15,492 nt of DNA from Emticicia sp043780375 (GCF_043780375.1 NZ_JAYWCU010000283.1:1-15492), one strand, 5' to 3'; shown: positions 6,106 through 13,889, counted from the first letter of the stretch. The notes: generated by a model from the sequence alone, not told the origin. Program-made: numbers and translations.

Positions 6106-6601
6106 TGTAGATTGGAACGGTACTACATGGCTCGCCAAACATGATACTTTGGGCATAAGGTTTCAATCGTCGAGTAACTTCTACATAAGCGGTTGTCGGA
6201 ACAGCCACTTTACTACAACCTTTTACAACAACTTTTGCTCCTGTATATTCTTCAAAGTTTATTTTAGCAAGAGCATCATTATAGAGTTTTTGTTCTAAAT
6301 CTTGTAGATTTCCAAAAACAATAGTATTGGCAAAAGGTTCGAGATGAATAGCAAGCAACATGTATGCCCACGTAGGGATAACGGCATCTTCAGTGCAGGT
6401 AATGGCTACATTTTTTTCGGTATATTGCGACCAATCGTGGGCTTTCAAAAAATCTCTAAAATCTTTTTCTTTTAAAATCAAACCCATAAAGAGATTGTCT
6501 TTCAAATCATATAAAACTCGTTCGCCCGAATGATAATAATCTTCTAAATCTAAAGAAACTAAGCCACTTTTAGCTACTCTATTTATTATTATATCTTCCA
6601 T
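6089..6601 (-). CDS. DUF2480 family protein
   Basis: The 170-residue protein matches the Bacteroidota-specific DUF2480 family over its whole length: IINRVAKSGLVSLDLEDYY at the start, GLILKEKDFRDFLKAHDWSQY, AVIPTWAYMLL, KVVVKGC and the C-terminal SIMFGEPCSTVPIYKK. The family has no established function that I know of. The conserved Cys residues (TCTEDA, KGCS, EPCS) could bind a metal or be structural, but that is speculation. The ATG at 6599-6601 is chosen because family similarity begins there; an upstream in-frame start at 6670 would add 23 basic, unconserved residues. No signal peptide is present, so it should be cytoplasmic. It is the last gene of a likely operon with the membrane protein and the MazG-like enzyme, 88 bp after the former. 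Confidence 0.88.
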   Translation of the reverse strand: MEDIIINRVAKSGLVSLDLEDYYHSGERVLYDLKDNLFMGLILKEKDFRDFLKAHDWSQYTEKNVAITCTEDAVIPTWAYMLLAIHLEPFANTIVFGNLQDLEQKLYNDALAKINFEEYTGAKVVVKGCSKVAVPTTAYVEVTRRLKPYAQSIMFGEPCSTVPIYKKPKE

Positions 6602-6689
6602 TTTTTGCTTTCGGTAATTGGTTTTCAACAATCGGTTTCTTGAAAAATAAGCTTTCGACTTGTTAACCATTGACTAAATAACATTTTCC

Positions 6690-7628
6690 TTACTCAGAAA
6701 GTTTATTTTCTTGTTCGTCCTCTCCGTTGTTAGACTCTCGTTCGATTGGTTCAATTATTTGTGGTTTAATTGTAAGCGGAATCGGCTTTAAAGAAATATA
6801 ATCAAAAGCATTACTTAAATTCCAAATTTTTATAAAAACTCGTCCAAAAACAAAGGTTTGTTGAATCAAAAACATGAGCCAAATCGTAAAACCTGAAGTC
6901 ATCCCGATGTTTGATTCTATCCACAAATAAAGCAAGACTAATACAACTGAGACAAAAATAACAGACCAGTATATTTGCATGGTTTTGAAGTTTTTATTGA
7001 CATAGCTCGATGCTTTCCAGAAGGCTTTCCAAGGATTTAGCAAAGTATCTCGGTGCAACAAAACTTTGGCGTATTCGCCCACGTTAAGCAAATAGGTAAA
7101 GTAATAAAGCGTAAATATAATGGGGGGAATCATCCACGCAAAAAACTTTGTTTCGGTACCACCATAGCCAATTGCTCCAAAAATACCAAAAAACACTATA
7201 CAAACGCCCAAAGTCAATAAAAAAAAGAGTAATTGTACCAAAAAAAGCAGGAAAAATCGCCCAAAATAATGAGTCGAATTTTTCAGAAAATCGGTCACAC
7301 GAAAAGTGTCTCTTATGGTAAATTGACTTAAAATTCCACCTGAGAAAAATATTTTCAAAAATGTATATACCACAGTCAAAACCAAACTTATAGGTAATAA
7401 TGGCATGAGTGATTTTCCACTTTTCCTAAGAAAATCAGAAAAAACTGTAAAGTCAAAATCAGCCACTAAATTATTAAAAGCCAATGAGTTGTTGGCCTCG
7501 GTCTGAAGAATATTGAATGTAGGAAATGCCAAGACGAGTCCCAAACAAAAATTTACTAAGAATAATAGCAAAACGATTTTCCAGTTTTGTCTGGTTCGGC
7601 GAAATGCTTGGGTCAATATGGTGAGCAT
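6690..7628 (-). CDS. Six-helix membrane protein of unknown function
   Basis: The 312-residue protein has likely transmembrane segments at about 17-38, 74-95, 123-153, 162-185, 217-236 and 245-264. A soluble loop (39-72) lies after the first, and a charged tail (282-312, rich in Glu, Asn and Lys) is probably cytoplasmic. The stretch NPWKAFWKASSYVNKNF before helix 5 resembles the amphipathic linker of general YciC/DUF4013-like membrane proteins, but I cannot assign a family with confidence. No catalytic or transport motif is seen. Its ATG overlaps the TAA of the MazG-like gene (TAATG), so translation is probably coupled. Confidence 0.8.
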   Translation of the reverse strand: MLTILTQAFRRTRQNWKIVLLLFLVNFCLGLVLAFPTFNILQTEANNSLAFNNLVADFDFTVFSDFLRKSGKSLMPLLPISLVLTVVYTFLKIFFSGGILSQFTIRDTFRVTDFLKNSTHYFGRFFLLFLVQLLFFLLTLGVCIVFFGIFGAIGYGGTETKFFAWMIPPIIFTLYYFTYLLNVGEYAKVLLHRDTLLNPWKAFWKASSYVNKNFKTMQIYWSVIFVSVVLVLLYLWIESNIGMTSGFTIWLMFLIQQTFVFGRVFIKIWNLSNAFDYISLKPIPLTIKPQIIEPIERESNNGEDEQENKLSE

Positions 7629-7963
7629 TATAGAGAAGAGGTCAGTTTTTCATTGTTTTTGTGACGCAATATATCTCTTTTTGTTTTCTTTTCAAGGTTT
7701 TTCCGCAAAGCTTCGGTCAAATCAATGCCTGTTTGATTGGCAAGACAAATCAAAACAAAAAGTACATCAGCCATTTCGTCGCCCAAATCTTTGTCTTTGT
7801 CAGACTTTTTTTCTGACTGTTCGCCATAGCGTCGTGCCATTATTCGTGCAACTTCGCCTACTTCTTCCATTAACATTGCCGTATTTGTTAATTCATTGAA
7901 GTACCGAACGCCAATGGTATTAATCCAATCATCAACTATTTTTTGTGCTTCTTCAATAGTCAT
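7628..7963 (-). CDS. MazG-like nucleotide pyrophosphohydrolase
   Basis: The 111-residue all-alpha protein carries the MazG/dUTPase-like metal motif: MEEVGEVARI (Glu33, Glu34, Glu37) and GDEMADVLFVL (Glu63, Asp66), the ExxE...ExxD pattern that binds Mg2+. Family members hydrolyse (d)NTPs to NMP and pyrophosphate, often cleaning out abnormal nucleotides. The single-domain length fits the short bacterial form rather than the two-domain E. coli MazG. The ATG is at 7961-7963 and the TAA overlaps the next start by one base. It is the first gene of a three-gene minus-strand unit with a candidate promoter about 87-94 bp upstream of its start. Preferred nucleotide is unknown. Confidence 0.9.
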   Translation of the reverse strand: MTIEEAQKIVDDWINTIGVRYFNELTNTAMLMEEVGEVARIMARRYGEQSEKKSDKDKDLGDEMADVLFVLICLANQTGIDLTEALRKNLEKKTKRDILRHKNNEKLTSSL

Positions 7964-8049
7964 ATTATTAGATTTTAGATTCGAGAGAAGAAATTACTTG
8001 ATAAAAATAGAGTCTCGTAGCCTGTATTTCAAATCTTGTATCTTCTACA

Positions 8050-8057
8050 CAAAGCTA
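8050..8057 (-). promoter_or_regulatory. Candidate -7 element for the MazG-like operon
   Basis: On the minus strand this reads TAGCTTTG, an exact TAnnTTTG match. The -33 side, about 20 nt upstream, is only T-rich (TTTT), not TTTG. The leader would be about 80 nt. Confidence 0.4.
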
Positions 8058-8123
8058 ATCAAAAAAACGTTTACTAAAATACATATAATCAATTCAACGT
8101 TAGTAGAAAAGATTCAAAAGTAA

Positions 8124-8131
8124 TAACTTTG
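8124..8131 (+). promoter_or_regulatory. Candidate -7 element for the glutaminyl cyclase gene
   Basis: TAACTTTG is an exact TAnnTTTG match, with TTAG (one mismatch to TTTG) 20 nt upstream. Initiation near 8138 would leave a leader of about 40 nt before the ATG at 8177. This also argues against a TTG start at 8129, which would lie inside the promoter. Confidence 0.45.
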
Positions 8132-8176
8132 TCAAACTTCTATTGGGCGGTATTTCGCTCTTATTTAATATTTAAC

Positions 8177-9199
8177 ATGAATTTACTAAAACACACTTGT
8201 TATTTATCCCTTTTTTCCTTTTCTACGCTTTTTGTTTCCTGCAAAGAAAAGTCAAGTTCGGAGCAAACAGAATCTGCTGATCAAGTAAAATTAGTTACAT
8301 CACCAGCATTTAATGCCGATTCTGCTTATTATTTCGTAGAAAAACAAGTAAAATTCGGACCAAGAATTCCAAATACATCTGCCCACGTAAAATGTGGCGA
8401 TTGGATGGTAGCTACTTTAAAAAAATATGGTTGCGAAGTAATCGAACAGAAATTTAAGCCAGTTACTTACGATGGAAAAGTATTAAATGCCCGAAACATT
8501 ATCGGTAGTATTAATCCACAAGCAACGAAGCGAATTTTATTAGCTTCACACTGGGACACTCGCCCTTTTTCTGATGAAGATTCTACGGCACGCACAAAAA
8601 CTTTCGATTCGGCTAATGATGGGCCAAGTGGTGTGGGGGTGATATTTGAAATTTTACGTACCATTCAAGCCTCTGGTCAAAAACCAACGGTTGGTATTGA
8701 TATCGTATTTTTTGATGTCGAAGATTGGGGGCCACCAGATAGTTTTAAAGGGCAAGTAAATGATGCAAATGGAGGTTGGTTGATGGGGTCGGAATTTTGG
8801 TCAAGAAATCTGCATAAACCTAATTATTCAGCATACTTTGGTATTCTATTAGATATGGTTGGAGCAAAAGGAGCAACCTTTACTAAAGATGATACTTCAA
8901 TGCATTATGCACCAATGGTAGTCAATAATGTTTGGAGTATTGCTAATCAGCTGGGTTATAGCCAATATTTCCTAAACCAAGAGTTTGGAAGTATCACAGA
9001 TGACCATGTGCCTGTCAATGTCAATGCGAAAATTAATATGATTGACATTTGCGACATGAGACCAAATTCTGGCAATACTTTTGGCGATTATCATCATACC
9101 CAAAAAGACAATATGAGTATCATCGATAAAGGTACTTTAAAGGCGGTTGGACAGACTCTTTTACAAGTTTTGTACGAAGAATCGAAGGTTCAACAATAA
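8177..9199 (+). CDS. Lipoprotein glutaminyl-peptide cyclotransferase (type II, M28-like)
   Basis: The 340-residue protein starts with a lipoprotein signal ending LFVSC, with Cys22 as the lipidated residue, so it should be anchored in a cell-envelope membrane. The fold is that of M28 zinc enzymes: SHWDTRPF (His125, Asp127), ANDGPSGVG (Asp148), FFDVEDWG (Glu182, Asp183), GILLDMVG (Asp226), DDHVP (275-279) and DYHHTQKDN (His306/307). Overall it matches the bacterial type II glutaminyl cyclases of Bacteroidota such as the Porphyromonas enzyme, including MGSEFWSRN and TLKAVGQTLLQVLY. These cyclise an N-terminal Gln of exported proteins to pyroglutamate. An M28 aminopeptidase is the alternative, less likely because the QC-type motif order is kept. 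The start at 8177 gives a clean lipobox; a TTG at 8129 would not. Confidence 0.88.
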   Translation: MNLLKHTCYLSLFSFSTLFVSCKEKSSSEQTESADQVKLVTSPAFNADSAYYFVEKQVKFGPRIPNTSAHVKCGDWMVATLKKYGCEVIEQKFKPVTYDGKVLNARNIIGSINPQATKRILLASHWDTRPFSDEDSTARTKTFDSANDGPSGVGVIFEILRTIQASGQKPTVGIDIVFFDVEDWGPPDSFKGQVNDANGGWLMGSEFWSRNLHKPNYSAYFGILLDMVGAKGATFTKDDTSMHYAPMVVNNVWSIANQLGYSQYFLNQEFGSITDDHVPVNVNAKINMIDICDMRPNSGNTFGDYHHTQKDNMSIIDKGTLKAVGQTLLQVLYEESKVQQ

Positions 9200-9202
9200 A
9201 AA

Positions 9203-9224
9203 GGTTGTCTTAACAACTATTTTT
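9203..9224 (+). terminator. Weak terminator candidate after the cyclase gene
   Basis: GTTGT (9204-9208) and ACAAC (9213-9217) form a 5-bp stem plus one G-T pair around CTTA, followed by TATTTTT. The stem is short and AT-rich, so termination may be partial. The same TATTTTTG could also be a -7 box (9218-9225) for ilvE, though no -33 is seen. Confidence 0.35.
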
Positions 9225-9384
9225 GCATTTTTCTTTGACAATATAGTATATTATTTGTTATTTCGCATAGATAAAGCTATTAATGATTAGTTTTTGCCAA
9301 AACGTGAAGAAAATTCTTCATGCTATTTTTTAAAGACTAATTGCTAAAAGCAAAAAACGCCATTAATTCAAAATTTAGTTTGTT

Positions 9385-10455
9385 ATGACAGAAACACTTA
9401 ACTTAGACGTTACGCTCGTTGCTGAGAGTCGAATCCATCAACTTGACCAAAACAATATCAATTTCGGTACAGTATTTACCGACCACATGTTGGTAGCCGA
9501 TTTTATCAATGGTGAATGGCAAACGCCAAAAATTATGCCTTATGGAGACATTAGCTATAACCCAGCATTGGCGTCGCTTCACTATGGACAATCAATTTTT
9601 GAAGGAATGAAAGCCTTTAAAAATGATGCTGATGAAGTTTTGATGTTTAGACCCTTAGAAAATTTCAAGCGTTTCAATATTTCGGCAGAACGTATGTGCA
9701 TGACACAAGTTCCAGAAGAAATCTTTATTGGAGGCTTAGAAGAATTGCTTAGAATTGATGCTGCTTGGGTTCCAAAAGGCGATGATAATTCGCTTTATTT
9801 GCGTCCGTTTATGTTTGCAAGTGATGTGTATTTGGGCGTTCGTCCATCACAAAACTATCGCTTCATGATTATCATGAGTCCAGCAGGAAAATATTATTCA
9901 ACACCACCAAAGGTAAAAGTAGAGACCGAATATATTCGTGCTGCTCCAGGTGGCGTTGGTTACGCAAAATGTGCAGGAAACTATGCTGCGTCATTATATC
10001 CAGCAAAATTGGCTCAAGAGCAAGGTTACACACAATTATTGTGGACTGATGCTATTGAACATAAATATTTTGAAGAATCGGGCACGATGAATGTAATGTT
10101 TGTGAAAGATGGCAAACTCGTTACGCCAAACACAAGCACAACGATTTTGAAAGGAATTACTCGTGATAGTTTGCTTCAATTGGCAAAATCACTGGATATT
10201 GAAGTAGAAGAAAGAAAGGTTTCGGTTGAAGAAATCATGTCAGGCATTGAAAACGGAAGCGTAAGCGAAGTATTTGGTGCAGGAACTGCCGTAGTAGTTT
10301 CGCCATTTGCAGCCATCGGTTTTGAAGGAAAAGATTATGTGTTGCCGGCCATTACTGAAAATTCATATTCAACTCGCTTGAGAATTGCGTTGAACGATAT
10401 TCGCACAGGCAAAGTAGAAGATACATTTGGTTGGGTTTGGAATATTCATGCTTAA
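9385..10455 (+). CDS. ilvE: Branched-chain-amino-acid aminotransferase
   Basis: The 356-residue fold type IV PLP enzyme transfers the amino group between Leu, Ile or Val and 2-oxoglutarate, the last step of branched-chain amino acid synthesis and the first of their breakdown. Visible motifs are LHYGQSIFEGMKAF (65-78), YLRPFMFASD (138-147), GGVGYAKCAGNYAASL with the PLP Lys195, and the EESGTMNVMFV cofactor-binding segment (230-240). The length and the N-terminal extension match the larger, eukaryote-like BCAT class common in Bacteroidota. The ATG is at 9385. The 185-bp leader contains a GAAGAA-AA-TTCTTC palindrome but no branched-chain codon run that would suggest attenuation. It stands alone, ended by a strong terminator. 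Confidence 0.95.
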   Translation: MTETLNLDVTLVAESRIHQLDQNNINFGTVFTDHMLVADFINGEWQTPKIMPYGDISYNPALASLHYGQSIFEGMKAFKNDADEVLMFRPLENFKRFNISAERMCMTQVPEEIFIGGLEELLRIDAAWVPKGDDNSLYLRPFMFASDVYLGVRPSQNYRFMIIMSPAGKYYSTPPKVKVETEYIRAAPGGVGYAKCAGNYAASLYPAKLAQEQGYTQLLWTDAIEHKYFEESGTMNVMFVKDGKLVTPNTSTTILKGITRDSLLQLAKSLDIEVEERKVSVEEIMSGIENGSVSEVFGAGTAVVVSPFAAIGFEGKDYVLPAITENSYSTRLRIALNDIRTGKVEDTFGWVWNIHA

Positions 10456-10480
10456 ACCCCCAGCCCCTCAAGGGGAGTTT
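10454..10480. repeat. GC-rich palindromic intergenic element
   Basis: The element starts at the last bases of the ilvE stop codon and contains CCCCC, AG, CCCC, TCAA, GGGG, AG, TTT. It folds as CCCC/GGGG extended by AAAC/GTTT with a bulge. It stands out in an AT-rich setting and resembles short palindromes that I recall being scattered between genes in Bacteroidota genomes. Confidence 0.55.
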
Positions 10481-10481
10481 A

Positions 10482-10525
10482 AACAAAAACGCCACTACGA
10501 CTTTTTTCGCAGTGGCGTTTTTGTT
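10482..10525. terminator. Bidirectional terminator with a 15-bp stem
   Basis: AACAAAAACGCCACT (10482-10496) is perfectly complementary to 10511-10525 around a 14-nt loop, which has a further CGA/TCG pairing. The GC-rich apex and AAAAAC/GTTTTT bases give T-tracts on both strands. It sits between the convergent ilvE and serine hydrolase genes. Confidence 0.9.
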
Positions 10526-10527
10526 AA

Positions 10528-11937
10528 CTATTTCAACAAGCCAAACCCAATCATAGCCACTTCTTCGGTAGAATTTGAAAGAACTACTACACCTATTTGA
10601 CGTTCTTTATCAAAACCTACAAATGACCTAAAGCCACCTGTCCCGCCCGAATGTTGAATAATTGTGTGATTTTTTCTTGTCGACAAATGCCACCCAAGTC
10701 CAATAATATTTTGACCTTGAGTAAAAGTTGTTTTTTGTGTCAAATCAATTGCTTCTTGTAATTTTTTGGGAGCTTTGCCCATGTTTGCTTTTACATATTT
10801 TGCCATGTCATTTACCGTTGACCGAATACCTCCTGCACCTGCCAAAGTATTCAAATCCCATGCCGAAGTAGGTTTGCCTTTTTCGTCGTGTCCTTGTGCA
10901 AAGTATTGATTATCAGACTCTTTTAGTGTAATTTTTGTGTTTTTCAGCTTGAGGGGTTTACAAATTTTATCTGTTAACAGTTGCTCGTAAGTTGTCTGAT
11001 TTTGTTTGGCTAAAATCGAACCGAGTAATCCAACGGCAAAGTTTGAATAGTCATAATTGATACCAACTTCTTTGAAAGGCTTGAAGTTTTTCAGGTAAGT
11101 AAACATCCGTTTTTCATCATATTTTTGATAAGGATTATTTATATCATCTCCTTTTTGGTAAAGATTCATTGGTAAACGAGGAAAACCCGAAGTATGGTTT
11201 GAAAGAGTTTTTAAGGTAATTAGAACATTCTTAAAAGCTAAGGTCGGAATCGAGTCAGGCAAATATTTATGGATTGGGTCTTCGAGCGACATTTTTCCTT
11301 TTACAACATTGTCGGCAAGTAAAATAGCCGTGAAAGTTTTACTTATAGAGCCAATTTCAAACAAAGTTTTTTCGACATCTGGGATTTGTTTTTCACCTTT
11401 TTTTGTTTCGCCGTAGCTGTATGTTTCTACTTTCCCATCTTTGATAAAGGCAATCGAAATACCAGCAGTGTTTTTTAACTGAATATATGGTCGCACTAAA
11501 CTATCGACTTTTAAATCAAGCGGTGTTTGCATCTTATTATTGCTTGCTACTTGGTAATCTTTTTTTGGTTTATCGCCATCATAAGGCTGAAAAAGTAAGG
11601 TTGTGATTTTATCATTTTTGTCTAAACTAATGAGAAATTTTTGATTAGCTTTCTCAAAAATTGCTTTGTAGAACGCTACGCCATCTGTGATTTTTTGAAA
11701 TTCCGAGTTTTTCCAACTACCTAATTGATTATAAAGCATTTCTGAAACTTGATTGAATTGTTTTTCAGAAATTTGTTTCCGAAAATCGTCACCCGTAAGT
11801 TCGTATAATTTTGCAGGATTTCGTTTATTGAAATCAGCTTCGACTAATTTTTTTACTGAATCAATTTTTGCTAAATTAGCTTGTGAAAAGCCCGATAACG
11901 AAGCGATTAATAGTAAAATTGTAAATATTTTTTTCAT
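10528..11937 (-). CDS. Exported class-C beta-lactamase-like serine hydrolase with DUF3887-like N-domain
   Basis: The 469-residue protein has a signal peptide with likely cleavage GFS|Q at Gln19. Residues ~22-120 form a small alpha/beta domain resembling DUF3887 (FNKRNPAKLYELTGDDFRKQ...). Residues ~140-469 are an S12-family beta-lactamase/PBP4*-type domain: SxxK at Ser197-Lys200 (EIGSISKTF), YSN at Tyr297-Asn299, and HSGGTGG at 429-435 in place of KTG. Such proteins are usually D-aminopeptidases, esterases or peptidoglycan-related hydrolases; nothing shows antibiotic-hydrolysing activity. The ATG is at 11935-11937. The gene is transcribed alone toward ilvE and ends three bases before the shared terminator. 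Confidence 0.9.
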   Translation of the reverse strand: MKKIFTILLLIASLSGFSQANLAKIDSVKKLVEADFNKRNPAKLYELTGDDFRKQISEKQFNQVSEMLYNQLGSWKNSEFQKITDGVAFYKAIFEKANQKFLISLDKNDKITTLLFQPYDGDKPKKDYQVASNNKMQTPLDLKVDSLVRPYIQLKNTAGISIAFIKDGKVETYSYGETKKGEKQIPDVEKTLFEIGSISKTFTAILLADNVVKGKMSLEDPIHKYLPDSIPTLAFKNVLITLKTLSNHTSGFPRLPMNLYQKGDDINNPYQKYDEKRMFTYLKNFKPFKEVGINYDYSNFAVGLLGSILAKQNQTTYEQLLTDKICKPLKLKNTKITLKESDNQYFAQGHDEKGKPTSAWDLNTLAGAGGIRSTVNDMAKYVKANMGKAPKKLQEAIDLTQKTTFTQGQNIIGLGWHLSTRKNHTIIQHSGGTGGFRSFVGFDKERQIGVVVLSNSTEEVAMIGFGLLK

Positions 11938-12077
11938 GCTATTTGTTAGTTTTTGCTAAATTCAGTAAGAATAAAAGGAATCAGATGGAAAATTTGACAA
12001 AAGGTAAAAAAAGAATATTCGGTGGAGATTTTTTAATCATGAGTTTAAATTTTAGCTTATTTCAAACTCGCTTTACT

Positions 12078-12105
12078 GAAATTCGAAATTCGAAATCCGA
12101 AATCA
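12078..12105. repeat. Four tandem copies of a 7-bp unit
   Basis: GAAATTC, GAAATTC, GAAATCC and GAAATCA run head to tail within the 266-bp divergent gap between the serine hydrolase and prenyl transferase genes. No convincing ORF covers them. They may be replication-slippage repeats or clustered protein sites; the rest of the gap (11938-12203) shows no clear promoter match. Confidence 0.75.
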
Positions 12106-12203
12106 GTGAGCCTATAACTTGTTAGTCTTATCAAGTTTGGCTTACTTTGGGTTTAAAACTTACAATTATTTTGGCGATTCGCAGAATCGCCTCACAAAAA
12201 CAA

Positions 12204-13169
12204 ATGTCATTAGAAGTTTTTTTGAAAGCAATTCAAACAGAAATTGCTACTACTAAATACGGTGAAAATCCTGCCGAACTTTACGAACCTATCGAATATT
12301 TGATGTCGCTTGGAGGTAAAAAAATGCGTCCGTTGCTAACGGTTATGGCAACTAATGTTTTTTCGGATGATTGGCAAAAATCTATCAAGCCAGCCATTGG
12401 CGTAGAAGTTTTTCATAATTTTACGCTCATGCACGACGACATCATGGATGCTGCCCCGCTACGTAGAGGTAAGCCAACAGTGCATGAAAAATGGAATGAA
12501 AACATTGCAATTCTTTCGGGCGATGTGATGCTGGTATGTGCTTATGAACTAATGACTGCCGTTGATGATAAAATTTTTAAGCATGTAATTAGAAGATTTA
12601 ATAAAACTGCCGCTGAAGTTTGTGAAGGGCAGCAATGGGATATGAATTTTGCCACTCGAAGTGATGTTACAGAGAAGGAATACATCAATATGATTCGCTT
12701 GAAAACATCAGTTTTGCTCGGATTTTCTTTAGAATTAGGTGGTTTGATTGCAGGAGCAGATGATAAATCAACCCAATTGTTGTATGAAATAGGTACAAAT
12801 ATCGGTATTGGCTTTCAGTTGAAAGATGATATATTGGACGTTTATGGCGACCCCGAAAAATTTGGCAAACAAGTTGGTGGCGATATTATTGAAAACAAAA
12901 AAACGTGGCTTTTGTTGAAAGCATTAGAGCTCGGAAAAGAAAACGAAGCACTTAACCTTTGGATTGATGCCAAAGATTTCGACAAAAAAGAAAAGGTAAA
13001 AGCCGTAACCGAAATTTATAATTCATTAAATATAAGGCAGTTAGCCGAAGAAAAAATGAATGATTATTTTGATAAAGGTTTAGAAGGTTTAGCACAACTT
13101 AATGCTTCGGCAGAAAGAAAACAACCTTTGATAGAAATTACAAAACAATTAATAGAAAGAGAATCTTAA
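12204..13169 (+). CDS. Short-chain polyprenyl (farnesyl/geranylgeranyl-type) diphosphate synthase
   Basis: The 321-residue all-alpha isoprenyl diphosphate synthase condenses isopentenyl diphosphate with allylic diphosphates. Motifs: GGKKMRP (37-43), the first Asp-rich motif DDIMD (78-82) followed by PLRRGKPTVH, the GEGQ-like CEGQQWDM (about 140-147), and the second Asp-rich motif DDILD (208-212) in FQLKDDILDVYGDPEKFGK. Phe73, five residues before the first Asp motif, is the type of bulky residue that limits chain length, so a C15-C20 product is inferred; longer products cannot be excluded. The ATG at 12204 is chosen, since the upstream in-frame extension (from about 12147) has no family similarity. 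The next gene begins 77 bp later. Confidence 0.92.
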   Translation: MSLEVFLKAIQTEIATTKYGENPAELYEPIEYLMSLGGKKMRPLLTVMATNVFSDDWQKSIKPAIGVEVFHNFTLMHDDIMDAAPLRRGKPTVHEKWNENIAILSGDVMLVCAYELMTAVDDKIFKHVIRRFNKTAAEVCEGQQWDMNFATRSDVTEKEYINMIRLKTSVLLGFSLELGGLIAGADDKSTQLLYEIGTNIGIGFQLKDDILDVYGDPEKFGKQVGGDIIENKKTWLLLKALELGKENEALNLWIDAKDFDKKEKVKAVTEIYNSLNIRQLAEEKMNDYFDKGLEGLAQLNASAERKQPLIEITKQLIERES

Positions 13170-13178
13170 ATTGAAGCA

Positions 13179-13210
13179 ATTGTCTAAAGTCGATGGACAA
13201 TAGTTTTTTT
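13179..13210 (+). terminator. Weak hairpin with T-tract between the prenyl transferase and rhomboid genes
   Basis: ATTGTC (13179-13184) pairs with GACAAT (13196-13201) around an 11-nt loop, followed by AG and a run of T. The six AT-rich pairs are marginal, so this may only attenuate read-through or may be chance. Confidence 0.3.
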
Positions 13211-13246
13211 CAACTCACTAACTTTTCGACTTTTCAAATAAAAAGA

Positions 13247-13885
13247 ATGGAACAAATAACAGCAAACTTATTAATAATCATTGTTACAGTTGGTATGAGT
13301 CTTTATGCGTGGAGCAATCAGAGCGTTTTTCATGGCTGGATGATGAACCCCAAAGCAATTGACCAAAACCGAGAATACCACCGCTTTGTTACATCGGGCT
13401 TTATTCATGCCGACTATATGCACTTGTTTTTTAATATGTATACCCTTTATAATTTTGGTGGTTTTATTGAACAAATCTTCATTCAAAAGTTTGACAATGA
13501 CCCCCGACTTGGCTCAATTGCTTACGTTATTTTTTATATTATTGCCATTATAGCTTCCGATTTATCAACATTTATCAAGCACCGAAAGGATAGCAATTAT
13601 AACTCTTTGGGAGCATCTGGAGCTGTTTCTGCAGTTATTTTTGGGGCAATTTTGTTTGTTCCAACCGCTCAATTGGCAGTGTTTTTTATTCCGATGCCAG
13701 CATTTATTTTTGCGGGTCTGTACTTGGCATTTACCTATTATGAAATGCAGCGAGGCAATGGCTTTGTAAACCATTCGGCTCACTGGTGGGGTGCTGTTTT
13801 TGGTGTAGTCGTGATGGTGGCGATGTACCCACAGGTTTTACCACAGTTTATTGAGCAAATTTCCAATTGGCGACCGTTTAACTAA
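13247..13885 (+). CDS. Rhomboid family intramembrane serine protease
   Basis: The 212-residue, six-helix protein has the rhomboid signature: HLFFNMYTLYNFG (His59, Asn63) in the second helix, the nucleophile Ser124 in LGASGAVSAV, and the His179 partner in HSAHWWGAVFG. These cut transmembrane or membrane-proximal segments of other proteins inside the membrane. The N-terminal WxxxF-type loop (FHGWMMNPKAI) and RFVTSGFIHAD are also typical. The ATG at 13247 is preferred over one 18 codons upstream (13193), because the added text is polar and the T-tract lies there. The membrane LytTR gene starts 4 nt after its stop, so the two are very likely cotranscribed. Substrate unknown. Confidence 0.93.
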   Translation: MEQITANLLIIIVTVGMSLYAWSNQSVFHGWMMNPKAIDQNREYHRFVTSGFIHADYMHLFFNMYTLYNFGGFIEQIFIQKFDNDPRLGSIAYVIFYIIAIIASDLSTFIKHRKDSNYNSLGASGAVSAVIFGAILFVPTAQLAVFFIPMPAFIFAGLYLAFTYYEMQRGNGFVNHSAHWWGAVFGVVVMVAMYPQVLPQFIEQISNWRPFN

Positions 13886-13889
13886 TTCA

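Noticed and set aside
5610..6298. Plus-strand ORFs opposite gltX and the DUF2480 gene
   Set aside because: They are antisense to well-supported genes, with low-complexity or atypical composition and no recognisable domain.
8093..8106. Third copy of the 24-bp regulator-upstream element near the cyclase gene
   Set aside because: Only about ten bases (CAACGTTAGT) agree, and the flanks do not, so it is within what chance allows.
8129..8176. TTG-initiated extension of the glutaminyl cyclase
   Set aside because: It would spoil the lipoprotein signal geometry and overlaps the TAACTTTG promoter element; the ATG at 8177 gives a clean lipobox.
9200..9384. Attenuator or riboswitch before ilvE
   Set aside because: Only short AT-rich palindromes are present; no leader peptide with Leu/Ile/Val codon run and no known riboswitch core was seen.
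10528..11937. Antibiotic resistance gene (true class C beta-lactamase)
   Set aside because: The domain carries HSGGTGG in place of KTG and a DUF3887-like N-domain, which fits housekeeping S12 hydrolases of Bacteroidota better than an AmpC-type enzyme.
11943..12125. 60-codon plus-strand ORF in the divergent gap
   Set aside because: Its text has no family resemblance, its end runs through the 7-bp tandem repeats, and it overlaps the leader of the serine hydrolase gene; it looks like chance.
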